Assembly (NCBI GenBank): GCA_902762805.1
Contig: CACWPQ010000001.1
Span: 1-64,000 of the forward strand
Source of the DNA: an uncultured Bacteroidota bacterium
GTDB taxonomy: Bacteria > Bacteroidota > Bacteroidia > Bacteroidales > P3
Direction: 5' to 3'
DNA: 64,000 nt
Shown here: positions 6,624-16,179 of the stretch, one piece after another
Layout of the letters: every line of letters begins with the position of its first letter
How positions within the stretch are numbered: position 1 is the first letter of the stretch
The notes under the pieces: model-generated
What the model was told of the DNA's origin: nothing
The model's input: the letters and a program-made list of their open reading frames with translations, nothing else
The model's database searches: none
Position numbers and translations under genes: made by a program

Positions 6624-8033
6624 TTAGTCGCCATAGGAGGAGGCGTCGAAGCAGTGGAGGCAGAGGCTCTCGCGCGGGAGGCCGATGGCGGCGCAGACGT
6701 CGTCGACGGTGTTGAAGGCGAGGGTGTCGACGCCGATGTGCTGTCGGATGACCTCGACCATGCGTGCGTATTCGGGGGAGGTGTGGTCGTGGTAGGCCTC
6801 GAGGTTGCGCACGGTGCCGCCTTCGAGCTCCTCGATGACGCGGCGGGTGATGAGCTCGCGGTCGGTCTTCGACTCGGAGAAGTTGAGGAAGGAGCAGCCG
6901 TGGACAAGGGGGGGGCAGCTGATGCGGACGTGCACCTTGCGGGCGCCGTAGTCGTAGAGCATCTTGACGTTGTCGCGCAGCTGGGTGCCGCGGACGATGG
7001 AGTCGTCGCAGAAGACCACCTCCTTATCGTGGAGCACGGCGCGGGAGGCGATGAGCTTCATGCGGGCCACGAGGGCGCGGTCGGCCTGGTTGACAGGCAT
7101 GAAGGAGCGGCTCCAGGTGGGGGTGTATTTGAGGAGGCCGCGCTTGTAGGGGATTTGGCGGCCGTTGCTGTAGCCGAGGGCCATGCCGATGCCGCTGTCG
7201 GGGATGGGGCTGACGAAGTCGGCATGGATGTCGTCGCGCTGGCCCATCAGGCGTCCCAGCTCGTAGCGCACCTCCTCGGCGTTGATGCCTTCGTATTCGG
7301 TGCAGGGGTAGCCGTAGTAAATCCAGAGGAAGGAGCAGATCTGCAGCTTCTCCTCGGCGGGGCGGAGCACCTTGATGCCGCCGTCGACGGTGACCTTGAC
7401 CACCTCGCCGGGGCCGAGGAAGCGGCAGGTTTCGTAGCCGAGGTTGACGTAGGAGTGGGACTCGGAGGCAATGGCGTAGTCGTTGCCGCGGCGGCCGATG
7501 ACGATGGGTGTGCGGCCGTAGCGGTCGCGGGCGGCGATGACGCCGTCGGGCGTGAGGATGAGCATGTTGCAGCTGCCTTTGACGCGCGAGTAGACATTCT
7601 CGATGCCGGAGACGAAGTCCTTGCCCTGCGATATGAGGAGGGCGACGAGCTCGGTGGGGTTGGTGCGTCCGCGCGAGAGGTCGGTGAACTGCTGATGGCG
7701 GCTGAGGCAGTCCTGTTCCAACTCGTCGATGTTGTTGATTTTCGAGACGGTGGCGATGGCGAAGCGACCGAGGTGGGAGTTGACCATGACAGGCTGCGCT
7801 TCGGTGTCGGAGATGATGCCAATGCCCACGTTGCCGAGCATCTCGTCGAGGTCCTTGGCGAACTTCGGGCGGAAATGCGAATTCTGGATGTTGTGGATGT
7901 TCTGGTGGGCGTTGGGGCCATCGAAGGTGGCCAGGCCGGCACGCTTGGTGCCGAGGTGGGAATGGTAGTCAGTACCGTAGAAAAGGTCAGTTACGCAGGG
8001 ATGCTCGCTGACGACGCCGAAGAAGCCGCTCAT
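6624..8033 (-). CDS. Amidophosphoribosyltransferase-like protein lacking the N-terminal cysteine
   Basis: A 469-residue PurF-family protein. It has an Ntn glutaminase-like N-terminal half (including RDRYGRTPIVIG at 169-180) and a phosphoribosyltransferase half with the PRPP loop VVFCDDSIVRGTQ at 339-351. It ends with CLHCFDAS, resembling the C-terminal cysteine pair of PurF. True PurF starts MCG with Cys as the catalytic nucleophile after processing; here the start is MSGFFGVVS, so glutamine hydrolysis by the normal mechanism is not expected. I recall similar Cys-less paralogues in other Bacteroidales. It may use ammonia, or be regulatory. It precedes the helical-repeat gene by 28 nt. A -7-like TACTTTTG lies at 8121-8114. 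Confidence 0.8.
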   Translation of the reverse strand: MSGFFGVVSEHPCVTDLFYGTDYHSHLGTKRAGLATFDGPNAHQNIHNIQNSHFRPKFAKDLDEMLGNVGIGIISDTEAQPVMVNSHLGRFAIATVSKINNIDELEQDCLSRHQQFTDLSRGRTNPTELVALLISQGKDFVSGIENVYSRVKGSCNMLILTPDGVIAARDRYGRTPIVIGRRGNDYAIASESHSYVNLGYETCRFLGPGEVVKVTVDGGIKVLRPAEEKLQICSFLWIYYGYPCTEYEGINAEEVRYELGRLMGQRDDIHADFVSPIPDSGIGMALGYSNGRQIPYKRGLLKYTPTWSRSFMPVNQADRALVARMKLIASRAVLHDKEVVFCDDSIVRGTQLRDNVKMLYDYGARKVHVRISCPPLVHGCSFLNFSESKTDRELITRRVIEELEGGTVRNLEAYHDHTSPEYARMVEVIRQHIGVDTLAFNTVDDVCAAIGLPRESLCLHCFDASSYGD

Positions 8034-8260
8034 GGTGTTTTGTGGGATTAAATTACGATGTTATATATTGACTAATAATATTTTGGCCGCACACGCAGCG
8101 TGATTTTGGACTACAAAAGTACACATTTTATATGGTATGGTGGGCAAAAGTTACTAACCATGCTGTTAATTCACTCATCCACGGACAGATACAAAACAAT
8201 CGAACAGTAATCAAAATTTACAGAAAGATGGTGAGGATTTGTATCCAGGGGAAAGTTTTT

Positions 8261-8291
8261 TTTGTCATGTGTAGGGGATTTTGTATTTTTG
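8261..8291 (+). promoter_or_regulatory. Predicted promoter of the 7TM-HD gene
   Basis: TTTG at 8261-8264, 19 nt, and TATTTTTG at 8284-8291 match the Bacteroidetes consensus. The position supports the start at 8312 rather than upstream in-frame ATGs. Confidence 0.65.
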
Positions 8292-8311
8292 CAGCGCATT
8301 TAATATATGAT

Positions 8312-10297
8312 ATGAGCAATTTTTTGTCGGGAACAGTGAAGCGTTTAGGCCTGATGTACAGAGTGTTGCTGATGCTACTGACGGCGGCGCTGATAGTGGT
8401 GATATTTCCGCATACGCGCCACGGCGAGCACTATGACTACAAGGTGGGAGCCGTGTGGCGCGGTACGGACCTGAAGGCTCCGTATGACTTTGCGGTGATG
8501 AAGAGCGACGACGCAGTGAAGCTGGAGCAGGACGCCGAGCGACAGAAGGCGTTGCTGTACTACCAGGTGGACAGCCTGGCGCGGAGCAAGGCACTGGAGC
8601 GGCTCGGCCGTATGGAATCCAGGATTACGAATGCCGAACACAAGGCGTTGCGTCGGCAGTTGGACAGCGTCTACCGCCGGGGCTACCTCGAGACGGAGGG
8701 GCACCCTGCCGCCGAGCGCAAGATGGTGATACTGAACGGCAACATAGGCAGCGAACACACGGTGGGCGAATACCTGACGGTGGACGACCTAGAGCCGGGG
8801 CTGCTGCGCGACAGTGTGCTGGTGCCGAGCCTGGTGCTGGACCGGCACCGCACGACGCTCGAACTCGAGAGCCGGCTGTCGCAGCTGAGCTACACGAGCC
8901 AGCTAGTGATGGCGGGCGACCACATCGTGAGCAAGGGCGAGGAGGTGACGGAGGAGAAGGCGCAGGTGATTGCTGCGCTGGAGGCGGAGAACGACCGCCG
9001 GTACAGCGACCGCTACAGTGTGTGGGGGCAGATGCTGGGGCAGCTGCTGCTGGCCATCATCGCCTTCGTGGCACTCTACATGTTCCTGCTCAACACGCGG
9101 CACCCGATACTGGAGGACAACCGCAAGGTGACCTTCGTCATGCTGACCATACTGCTCATGGCGGCGCTGGAAGCGCTGATGGTGCGTGTGGCGCCGGGAT
9201 GGGAGCTGCTGGTGCCGCTGTGCATAGTGCCCATCCTGATGCGCGTGTTTTTCGGCATGCGCGCCGCGCTGTATATCCACTTGACCACCGTCATCATCCT
9301 GGCCAACCTGGTGCCCAACGCGTTCGAATTCATCTTCTACCAGCTGGTGACGGGCATGATGAGCATCATCGCCGTGCGCAACCTCGAGAAGCGGAGCCAG
9401 TTCTTCGTGCTGGCGCTGGTGATATTCGGCAGCTACTCGTTCATCTACACCGCCGGCGTGCTGAGCCAGGACACCAACCTGGCGGCCCTGGATGCGGAGA
9501 AGTACCTCATGTTCTTCCTCAACGCCATTCTGACCCTGCTGGCCTACCCGCTGATCTACCTGTTCGAGAAGATGAGCGGCATCACGACGGCGCTGACGCT
9601 GCTGGAGCTGTCGTCGACCAACACGCCGGCGCTGCGGGCGCTGAGCCGGAGGGCGCCGGGGACGTTCCAGCACTCGATGCAGGTGGCCAATATCGTGGAG
9701 GACCTGGTGAGCGAAATCGGCGGCGATGTGCTGCTGGCCAAAGTGGGGGCGCTCTACCACGACATCGGCAAGACGCGCAACCCACTCTATTTCACCGAGA
9801 ACCAGACCTCGTTCAACCCGCACAACGAGTTGGAGAACGCCGAGAGCGCACGGATGATTACCTCGCACGTCACCATGGGGCTCGAGCTGGCGCGCAAATA
9901 CAAGCTGCCGGCCGAGGTGCAGGACTTCATCCGCACCCACCACGGCACCACCTACACCGGCTACTTCTACGCCAAAGAGTTGGAGGCGCATCCTGACGGC
10001 GACTTTGACACCACGGTGTTCCGCTACCCGGGTCCGCGCCCCTATTCGCGCGAGACGGCGGTGGTGATGATTGTGGACACGGTGGAGGCCGCCTGCCGGA
10101 GCCTGAAGGTGCACACCAAGGAGAACACCGACGAGATGATCGACAAGCTGATCGACGGCAAGATACAGGCCGGGCAGCTGGACAACTGCCAGCTCTCCTA
10201 CGGCGACATAGCCCGCATCAGGGAGATACTGAAGGCCAAGATGATGAGCATCTATCACGTGCGGGTGGAGTATCCGACGGTGAAGAAAAATCCTTAG
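8312..10297 (+). CDS. 7TM-HD family phosphodiesterase (PgpH-like)
   Basis: A 661-residue membrane protein. An N-terminal helix (RVLLMLLTAALIVVIF) is followed by a roughly 200-residue extracytoplasmic domain, a block of membrane segments (about 245-430), then a cytoplasmic HD domain with HSMQVANIVEDLV near 453 and the HDIGK motif near 483. This order matches the 7TM-7TMR-HD family, whose studied members (PgpH) hydrolyse cyclic di-AMP. The start at 8312 follows from the promoter position and gives a short positively charged N-terminus. Its stop codon is the first base triplet of an 11-mer tandem array. It is followed after 106 nt by the YfhO-type gene on the same strand. Confidence 0.85.
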   Translation: MSNFLSGTVKRLGLMYRVLLMLLTAALIVVIFPHTRHGEHYDYKVGAVWRGTDLKAPYDFAVMKSDDAVKLEQDAERQKALLYYQVDSLARSKALERLGRMESRITNAEHKALRRQLDSVYRRGYLETEGHPAAERKMVILNGNIGSEHTVGEYLTVDDLEPGLLRDSVLVPSLVLDRHRTTLELESRLSQLSYTSQLVMAGDHIVSKGEEVTEEKAQVIAALEAENDRRYSDRYSVWGQMLGQLLLAIIAFVALYMFLLNTRHPILEDNRKVTFVMLTILLMAALEALMVRVAPGWELLVPLCIVPILMRVFFGMRAALYIHLTTVIILANLVPNAFEFIFYQLVTGMMSIIAVRNLEKRSQFFVLALVIFGSYSFIYTAGVLSQDTNLAALDAEKYLMFFLNAILTLLAYPLIYLFEKMSGITTALTLLELSSTNTPALRALSRRAPGTFQHSMQVANIVEDLVSEIGGDVLLAKVGALYHDIGKTRNPLYFTENQTSFNPHNELENAESARMITSHVTMGLELARKYKLPAEVQDFIRTHHGTTYTGYFYAKELEAHPDGDFDTTVFRYPGPRPYSRETAVVMIVDTVEAACRSLKVHTKENTDEMIDKLIDGKIQAGQLDNCQLSYGDIARIREILKAKMMSIYHVRVEYPTVKKNP

Positions 10298-10338
10298 ATG
10301 ACTCCTAGATGACTCCTAGATGACTCCTAGATGACTCC
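10295..10338 (+). repeat. Four perfect copies of an 11-mer
   Basis: Four head-to-tail copies of TAGATGACTCC begin exactly at the stop codon of the HD-domain gene. Each copy contains TAG and TGA. Confidence 0.95.
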
Positions 10339-10403
10339 TACTCGGAGACTGGAATAAGAAGATAATGTGAAAAGAATAAAAATACAGTATAACACAATTT
10401 GAA

Positions 10404-12878
10404 ATGAAGAAACAAATTCTGACACATATTGGGATAGTTGCGCTGCTGCTGGTTGTGGCTGTGGCCTACCTCTCCCCTGCTTTGGGTGGCGACAAGGTGA
10501 TACGCCAAGGCGATGTGGAGCATTTCGAGGCGATGGCCTACAGCCAGAAAGCCGAGAAGAAAGAGAGCGGAAAGACGCCGCACTGGAACTCGTCGATGTT
10601 CAGCGGTATGCCGGGCTACCAGATTACCAACGATCCGCCTAAACAGCTGTTCCACCAAGTGACCTCGGTGCTCACGCTGCGCCACCTGGGTTTGGACCGA
10701 AGCATAGGCATCATTTTCCTCTACCTGCTGGGCTTCTACGTGGCGTTGCTGGCTTTCGGCGTGAGTCCATGGCTGGCGCTGATTGGTGCGCTGGGTTTCG
10801 GCTTGGGGAGTTATAACATTATAATAATACAGGCAGGCCACATCACCAAGGCGTGGGCCATCGGTATGATGGCGCCGATACTGGGGGGAATGACGCTGGC
10901 GCTGCGGAGCGCGGTGGCGCCCGAGATGGAGAAACGGCAGCGCACGCTGCGTGTTGTGTGGGGCAGCCTGCTGTTTACGCTGGCGCTGATTTTGCAGCTG
11001 GCGTTCAACCACATACAGATTACGTTCTACACGGCCATCGGTTGCGTACTGCTGGCGCTAGCCTACCTGGTGGAAGCCATCCGCAACAAGCGCATGGGCT
11101 CCTATGTGATGAAGGTGGGAATTCTGATAGTGGGAGCCGCGCTGGCTTTCGGCTGCAACGTCAGGCTGCTGCTGGTGAGCGAAGAGTATGCCAGGTACAC
11201 CATGCGCGGCGGCGGCGAGCTGACCATCGGTCCCGACGGGCAGAAGCTGGAGAAGCACAACGCCGAGAGTGGCGGACTGGACATCGAGTATGCCTACCGC
11301 TGGAGCTACGGCGTGGGCGAGACCTATACGCTGCTGGTGCCCGGTGCACTGGGCGGCAGCAACAACGAGAAGATCAGCACCGAGAGTCAATACGCCCGCA
11401 CCTTCCGGGCCGACCGCGCGCCGCTCTACTGGGGCGACCAGCCCGGGACAAGCGGGCCGGTCTACTTTGGCGCCATCGTGATGCTGCTGGCCTTGATGGG
11501 GCTGATGGTGACGAAGGGAGCCGAGCGGTGGTGGATGCTGGCGGCGACGTTGCTGGCCATCCTGCTCTCGTGGGGCCACAATCTGGAGGGCTTCAACACA
11601 TGGGTGTTCGAGCATGTACCCCTATACAACAAGTTCCGCACGCCGAGCATGGCGCTGGTGCTGGCCAATGTGTGTATGGCGCTGCTGGCGGCACTGACAT
11701 TGAAGGCCATCTTTGAGCGAGGAGAGGGAGAACGGAAGCGGGTGAACACGGCACTGTATGTGGCCACGGGAGCGCTGGGAGTGCTGATTCTGGGTGTGAT
11801 GGTGGCGTCGGGCGGCTTCGGCTACAGTGGCAATTTCGACGAGAACCTGGCGCGATATTACGGCGACTACAGTACACAGGCCTCCGACATACTGCGCAGC
11901 GAACGTGCCGCCCTGCTGAAGGGCGACTCGTGGCGCTCGCTGATATTCATCCTGCTGGCGGCCCTGGTGCTGTGGCTCTACAACAATGGGAAGTTGAAAC
12001 AGAAAGCCATCCCGATGGCCATCATCGGGTTACTGATAGTGGTGGACTTGTGGGGGGTGGACCGCAGATACCTGGGCGAGGAGAACTTTGCCGACAAGAG
12101 ACAGACCGAACTGCGTCGGCAGCAGTACGACTACGACATCGACCAGCTGGCCACGCAATACGGCGACCACGATTTCCGAGTGTACAACCTGGCCACCGAC
12201 CCCTTCAACGATGCCATCCCCTCTGCATTCCACAACCAGCTGGGCGGCTACAGCCCGGCGAAGCTCAACCGCTACCAGGACCTCATCAGCTTCCACCTGG
12301 CCTATGGGAACACGGCGGTGATGAATATGCTGAATATGCGCTACGTGGTGCAGGGTCAGGGCGGCCAGGCACGCGTGGTGCGCAACCCCGAGGCGCTGGG
12401 CAATGCCTGGTTTGTGGGCGAGGTGAAGGCCGTGGGCAGTGCCGACGAAGAGATTATGGCGCTGAAAGAGTTCGATCCGGCACGCACGGCGGTGGTGGAC
12501 ACCAGCAGGTGGTCAGTTGGCAACGGTCGATGGGCTGTGGATAGCATGGCAACCATAAAGCTGGTGCCCAACAAGCCAAAGAATTCGGACTATGTGAAGT
12601 ACGAGAGCAGCAGTGCGACGGAGCAGTTGGCAGTATTCAGCGAGATACACTACGAGCCAGACTGGCGAGCCTATATTGACGGCAAGCCGGCCGAGTACAT
12701 ACGTGCCAATTATGTGCTGCGCGCCATGGTGGTGCCGGCTGGCAAACACGTGATAGAGTTCAAGAACGAGGCGCCACGGTTCAACCGCTTGGAGCGCACG
12801 GGCCTGTGGGTTTCCATCGTGACGCTGCTGGCCATGGCGGCTACTATATTTTTGGTATACAGAAAGAAGAAGGTCTGA
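10404..12878 (+). CDS. YfhO-family membrane protein
   Basis: An 824-residue polytopic membrane protein. It begins with a hydrophobic helix (IGIVALLLVVAVAYLSPAL) and an extracytoplasmic loop with the typical D-V-E-H-F and W-N-S-S-M-F-S-G-M-P-G-Y pattern, continues through about a dozen membrane segments, and has a large soluble domain before a final C-terminal helix and RKKKV tail. It belongs to the YfhO/GT-C-like group; characterised relatives act in glycosylation of teichoic acids or lipids. The substrate here is unknown. Its stop overlaps the start of the glycosyltransferase gene (TGATG), which suggests a joint role in a surface glycan. Confidence 0.85.
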   Translation: MKKQILTHIGIVALLLVVAVAYLSPALGGDKVIRQGDVEHFEAMAYSQKAEKKESGKTPHWNSSMFSGMPGYQITNDPPKQLFHQVTSVLTLRHLGLDRSIGIIFLYLLGFYVALLAFGVSPWLALIGALGFGLGSYNIIIIQAGHITKAWAIGMMAPILGGMTLALRSAVAPEMEKRQRTLRVVWGSLLFTLALILQLAFNHIQITFYTAIGCVLLALAYLVEAIRNKRMGSYVMKVGILIVGAALAFGCNVRLLLVSEEYARYTMRGGGELTIGPDGQKLEKHNAESGGLDIEYAYRWSYGVGETYTLLVPGALGGSNNEKISTESQYARTFRADRAPLYWGDQPGTSGPVYFGAIVMLLALMGLMVTKGAERWWMLAATLLAILLSWGHNLEGFNTWVFEHVPLYNKFRTPSMALVLANVCMALLAALTLKAIFERGEGERKRVNTALYVATGALGVLILGVMVASGGFGYSGNFDENLARYYGDYSTQASDILRSERAALLKGDSWRSLIFILLAALVLWLYNNGKLKQKAIPMAIIGLLIVVDLWGVDRRYLGEENFADKRQTELRRQQYDYDIDQLATQYGDHDFRVYNLATDPFNDAIPSAFHNQLGGYSPAKLNRYQDLISFHLAYGNTAVMNMLNMRYVVQGQGGQARVVRNPEALGNAWFVGEVKAVGSADEEIMALKEFDPARTAVVDTSRWSVGNGRWAVDSMATIKLVPNKPKNSDYVKYESSSATEQLAVFSEIHYEPDWRAYIDGKPAEYIRANYVLRAMVVPAGKHVIEFKNEAPRFNRLERTGLWVSIVTLLAMAATIFLVYRKKKV

Positions 12879-13786
12879 TGCTGAGTGTAATCATTTGCAC
12901 CTACAACCGCGAGCGGTACCTCTACAATGTGCTGCGGAGCATAGCTGCGGGTGGATATAACGGCTACGAGATAGTGCTGGTGAACAACAACAGCACCGAC
13001 GGGACGGAGACCGAATGCCGGCGCTTTCAGGAGGACTACCCGCAGGTGGCGTTCCGCTACTGTGTGGAGGAGCAGCAGGGGCTGTCGTACGCACGCAACC
13101 GCGGTATACAGGAGTCGCGGGGCGACATACTTGTCTATGTGGACGACGATGCGCTGGTGAACCCAGAATACCTGCAGACTTACGCCATCTTCTTCGAGCG
13201 GCACCCGGAGGCTGTGGCAGCCGGGGGTCCGATATTGCCGCAATACGACGGCTGCGAGGAGCCGCAGTGGATGAGCCACTACACGCGCCAGCTGGTGACG
13301 GGGAAGCTCGACCTAGGCTCGCGCGAGCGCGAGTTCCCCGGCGGGGCGTTTCCCGGTGGCGGCAACGCGGCCTACCGCAAGGCGGTGTTTGACGAGGTGG
13401 GCCTGTTCAACGTGGAACTCGGACGCAAGGGGAACAGCCTCATCGGGGCGGAGGAGAAGGATTTGTTCGACAAGATGACCTCGCGAGGGATGAAATTCTA
13501 CTACCTGCCGACAGCCATTCTCTACCACCTCATACCGCCCAAGAAGCTGACCAAAGAATATTTCGAGCGGCTGACCTACGGCATCGGCGTCAGCGAGCGC
13601 TACCGCACGAAGCAGATTGGGAGGGGGAAGTACGTGGGGCGGCTGTGGAAGGAGGCCGTCAAGTGGGGCGGCACGCTGGCGCTGTGGATGGGGTTTGCGC
13701 TGAAGGGTCAGCTGGCCAAGGGGAACAAGCTAGTGGCCTTCCGCGCAAACGTCACTCGTGGACTCTTGCATAACCACGATCTGTAA
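12878..13786 (+). CDS. GT2 family glycosyltransferase
   Basis: A 302-residue GT-A type transferase. It starts with SVIICTYNRERYL, has VLVNNNSTDGT, the metal-binding DDD in VYVDDDALVNP (near 87), and a GGNAAYRK/ EEKD region near 170-195, all typical of GT2. The C-terminus contains a basic amphipathic segment and a hydrophobic stretch (GGTLALWMGFALKG) that may touch the membrane. The ATG overlaps the YfhO stop by one base, indicating coupled translation. The donor and acceptor sugars are not predictable. It converges on the sugar-acid operon with only 8 nt between stops. Confidence 0.87.
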   Translation: MLSVIICTYNRERYLYNVLRSIAAGGYNGYEIVLVNNNSTDGTETECRRFQEDYPQVAFRYCVEEQQGLSYARNRGIQESRGDILVYVDDDALVNPEYLQTYAIFFERHPEAVAAGGPILPQYDGCEEPQWMSHYTRQLVTGKLDLGSREREFPGGAFPGGGNAAYRKAVFDEVGLFNVELGRKGNSLIGAEEKDLFDKMTSRGMKFYYLPTAILYHLIPPKKLTKEYFERLTYGIGVSERYRTKQIGRGKYVGRLWKEAVKWGGTLALWMGFALKGQLAKGNKLVAFRANVTRGLLHNHDL

Positions 13787-13794
13787 CTTATAGA

Positions 13795-15096
13795 TCAGAA
13801 TGCTCCTATACGCTGAACAATGTCCATTGGTTCAGCATAGCGAACTATTTCTGCAGAGACATTGTTTTCCATATTCAGTTTTTGCGTCACAGCTTCCATT
13901 ACAGCCTTTTCATGTATGGCCGGGATGATGACGATACCATCGTTATCAGCAAAAACGAGGTCTGATGGTGCCACCTGTACGCCGAGCAGGGATACACTGC
14001 GCCCGAAGTGTTCCAAAGTAGCTCTGCCTCGGACATCTTTACAGTTGAAGCCTGACGAGAAGACGGGGTAGCGCATGGCAGCCACGCTGTCACGGTCGCG
14101 CGTGGCACCACCGATGATGGTGGCACTGGCACCGGAACGGAGGGCTAACAACGTATTAAGCTCACCAAAGTAGGCAAAATCAGGGCATTCGTTTTCCACG
14201 ACAATGACATCATTGTCTGAAATTTCTGCATACGAGTTGAGCGCCTGATAGATACCACGAAAATCTTCATCTGGTTGGAGCAATCTTAATTTCAGAGTTC
14301 GCACTCTACCAAAGATTTTGGTTCCATCGAGGTTGCAATGAAGCCCTGTAACCACTTGGTTCTTCAGACCCATATCATCAAGGACATCAGAGAATTGAGC
14401 ACTACTAAGGTAGCGTTTGAGAAACGACAGGCGTCGGTTTTCGATAGAACGCAACCCTTTTGCAATGACTTCGGCGAATTCGAAGTCAGTGGGGTAATTA
14501 ACATCCATGGCCTCGATGGGAGTAGCGGATAAAAGGTACGGATTGTCTCCATACCGGCGTTGGCGGTCAAGCGCGATATGGCGATTAGTGATATATAATC
14601 CCATGGTCTCTATGATAGTGTCGGGCAAGTCTTTACTGTTGGGAATGTGCTCGCGATTATAGTTGGGACCTTGGTCAGACCACGTATATTGTTTTTCGCG
14701 CTTCACCAATACCACAGAATCAAACTCATCTCCCCGCGTTTTAAGAATATTTACACCTTCCTCAATGGTAGATGGTTTGATGAAAGGGGAAGTGCCGAGG
14801 ACTTGTATATAGATGTCTGCGTCGACCTGTCTGGCTTCATTGAAGAAAAGGGCGTGGCCGTCGGTTTTATTGGTTGCCAGAGCCGCGTCGCGTTTCAAAT
14901 ATTTGCATCCAGTATAACTACCCATTTCGTAGATGGCATCCATTTCTGTGTCGAGATATACTTCATCAATAAAAGTACATTTCATTAACTTTTCAAGAGT
15001 GTGTAGAAAGAGGGGTTTTCCGTCGAGCAATGAGGTGTTTTTGTTTTTTATGCGCTCACTGGTTCCCTTGACAGGTAAAAAAGCAACGACTTTCAT
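13795..15096 (-). CDS. Cytidylyltransferase (NeuA-like) fused to an RraA-family domain
   Basis: A 433-residue two-domain protein. Residues 1-230 resemble acylneuraminate/Kdo cytidylyltransferases: FLPVKGTSERIKNKN at the nucleotide-binding start, then a Rossmann-like body with VLGTSPF and T-I-I-E-T-M-G-L-Y. Residues about 240-433 are RraA-like: YFGELNTLLALRSGA, IIGGATRD, PVFSSGFNCKDVRGR, and GVQVAPSDLVFADNDGIVIIP. Active HMG/CHA aldolases of this fold have R-D-x2-E/D; here it reads R-D-R-D-S, so aldolase activity is doubtful. It ends an operon with KdsA and KdsD, so it may activate Kdo or a related sugar acid with CTP. The start is 5 nt after the GT52 stop. Confidence 0.8.
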   Translation of the reverse strand: MKVVAFLPVKGTSERIKNKNTSLLDGKPLFLHTLEKLMKCTFIDEVYLDTEMDAIYEMGSYTGCKYLKRDAALATNKTDGHALFFNEARQVDADIYIQVLGTSPFIKPSTIEEGVNILKTRGDEFDSVVLVKREKQYTWSDQGPNYNREHIPNSKDLPDTIIETMGLYITNRHIALDRQRRYGDNPYLLSATPIEAMDVNYPTDFEFAEVIAKGLRSIENRRLSFLKRYLSSAQFSDVLDDMGLKNQVVTGLHCNLDGTKIFGRVRTLKLRLLQPDEDFRGIYQALNSYAEISDNDVIVVENECPDFAYFGELNTLLALRSGASATIIGGATRDRDSVAAMRYPVFSSGFNCKDVRGRATLEHFGRSVSLLGVQVAPSDLVFADNDGIVIIPAIHEKAVMEAVTQKLNMENNVSAEIVRYAEPMDIVQRIGAF

Positions 15097-15101
15097 ATTG
15101 T

Positions 15102-16175
15102 TTACAATTGTATTTGTTTGTATTTACGCATTGGCAGAAGGGTGTCGCCATAGAATCTCTTGAGTGCAGGATGAGCTTCAACCCCGAGCCATTCAACGTC
15201 GACTGTTTCCGGGAAGGCATTAATGGAGGAGGAGCAAATCGTTACAGCTTTGGAAACACTAGTGCCCATAAGGACTAAAAGTTGAATATTGACAGGTTTG
15301 TCGTACACTGCAACGTCGGGGAAATAGCGACGGTAGTCGAAGCGGTCACGTGGGTGGAGTTTGATAAGCAGTTTGGATTGGTCATAGCGAGAGAAGAGCC
15401 TGTTGAGTAAATGGAGATACTCGGTTTCGGAGAGGATGGCATCGGTTATAAGAGCTTGGGTCATAAACATAATGTCCCGACCGCTGATGCCGTCCACATC
15501 GCTTTGGGCGACATTGAACGTGGTCGCAACGAAATTTTTCTTATCATTTGATGCATTGTCCCACAGGCACTGGAGGGACTGAATGTGGATTTCTTTGTTT
15601 TTCAGGACAGGAGACACATTTTCCTCGGTCAGGAAAAAACGTTGGCACTGGGGGTTGTTGCCGTGTCCGGAAATGGCGATATTTCCTATGAGCCAACGTT
15701 CCAACCTGCCTTCCAGAGAGTGCTTTTGATGTAGTTGGCGAAGAAATTCCCCGCTGGTTTCCTGCATGTTATGAGACATAAAAAGTGGACAATCGGCCAG
15801 CAAGGAGTATTGGCGCCGACCTATCAGCGGGGCTGCAAAGCCCCAGTCAAGTGCATAAATATCTGCCGAGCGCAGGAATGGGAACTTCGCGTATTTGAAG
15901 ATTCGGATGAGCACTTTGTCAAGCATGCGCATGAGCGAGTGTTTTCCTGCGGTAGGCGATGTTCCAAAATGACATGCAGGAAGATGGGCAGAGATGTCGG
16001 TCCCGATGCCATAGCCTAGCATGTAGAAGGTTTTGTACTTGACGGTGTAGTCGTCGAACAGCAAGAGGTATTGCAGTAATGCATGCTGGGAGGATGCGAT
16101 GCAGACTTGGCTGATGTTATTGCAAAGTACTGTCAATACGCCATCTTGCGAGACTATCTGTTTACTTCTTCTCAT
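15102..16175 (-). CDS. Putative GT52-type (sialyltransferase-like) glycosyltransferase
   Basis: A 357-residue protein resembling GT52 sialyltransferases in its pattern: an N-terminal region with VLTVLCNNISQVCIASSQHALLQ, a long middle region, then KLLIKLHPRDRFDYRRYF and a late AVTICSSSINAF motif where CMP-sugar transferases of this type have H-P and S-S. No transmembrane segment is evident, consistent with inner-leaflet or cytosolic transfer. I chose ATG 16175 (MRRSKQIV), 4 nt past the kdsD stop; an upstream ATG at 16199 would overlap kdsD. GC content is visibly lower than in the neighbours. The acceptor is unknown; the operon suggests that the donor is a CMP-activated keto-deoxy sugar acid. 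Confidence 0.6.
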   Translation of the reverse strand: MRRSKQIVSQDGVLTVLCNNISQVCIASSQHALLQYLLLFDDYTVKYKTFYMLGYGIGTDISAHLPACHFGTSPTAGKHSLMRMLDKVLIRIFKYAKFPFLRSADIYALDWGFAAPLIGRRQYSLLADCPLFMSHNMQETSGEFLRQLHQKHSLEGRLERWLIGNIAISGHGNNPQCQRFFLTEENVSPVLKNKEIHIQSLQCLWDNASNDKKNFVATTFNVAQSDVDGISGRDIMFMTQALITDAILSETEYLHLLNRLFSRYDQSKLLIKLHPRDRFDYRRYFPDVAVYDKPVNIQLLVLMGTSVSKAVTICSSSINAFPETVDVEWLGVEAHPALKRFYGDTLLPMRKYKQIQL

Positions 16176-16179
16176 ACTA

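Noticed and set aside
10295..10338. CRISPR-like array
   Set aside because: The 11-bp repeats are contiguous and have no spacers; no cas gene is nearby.
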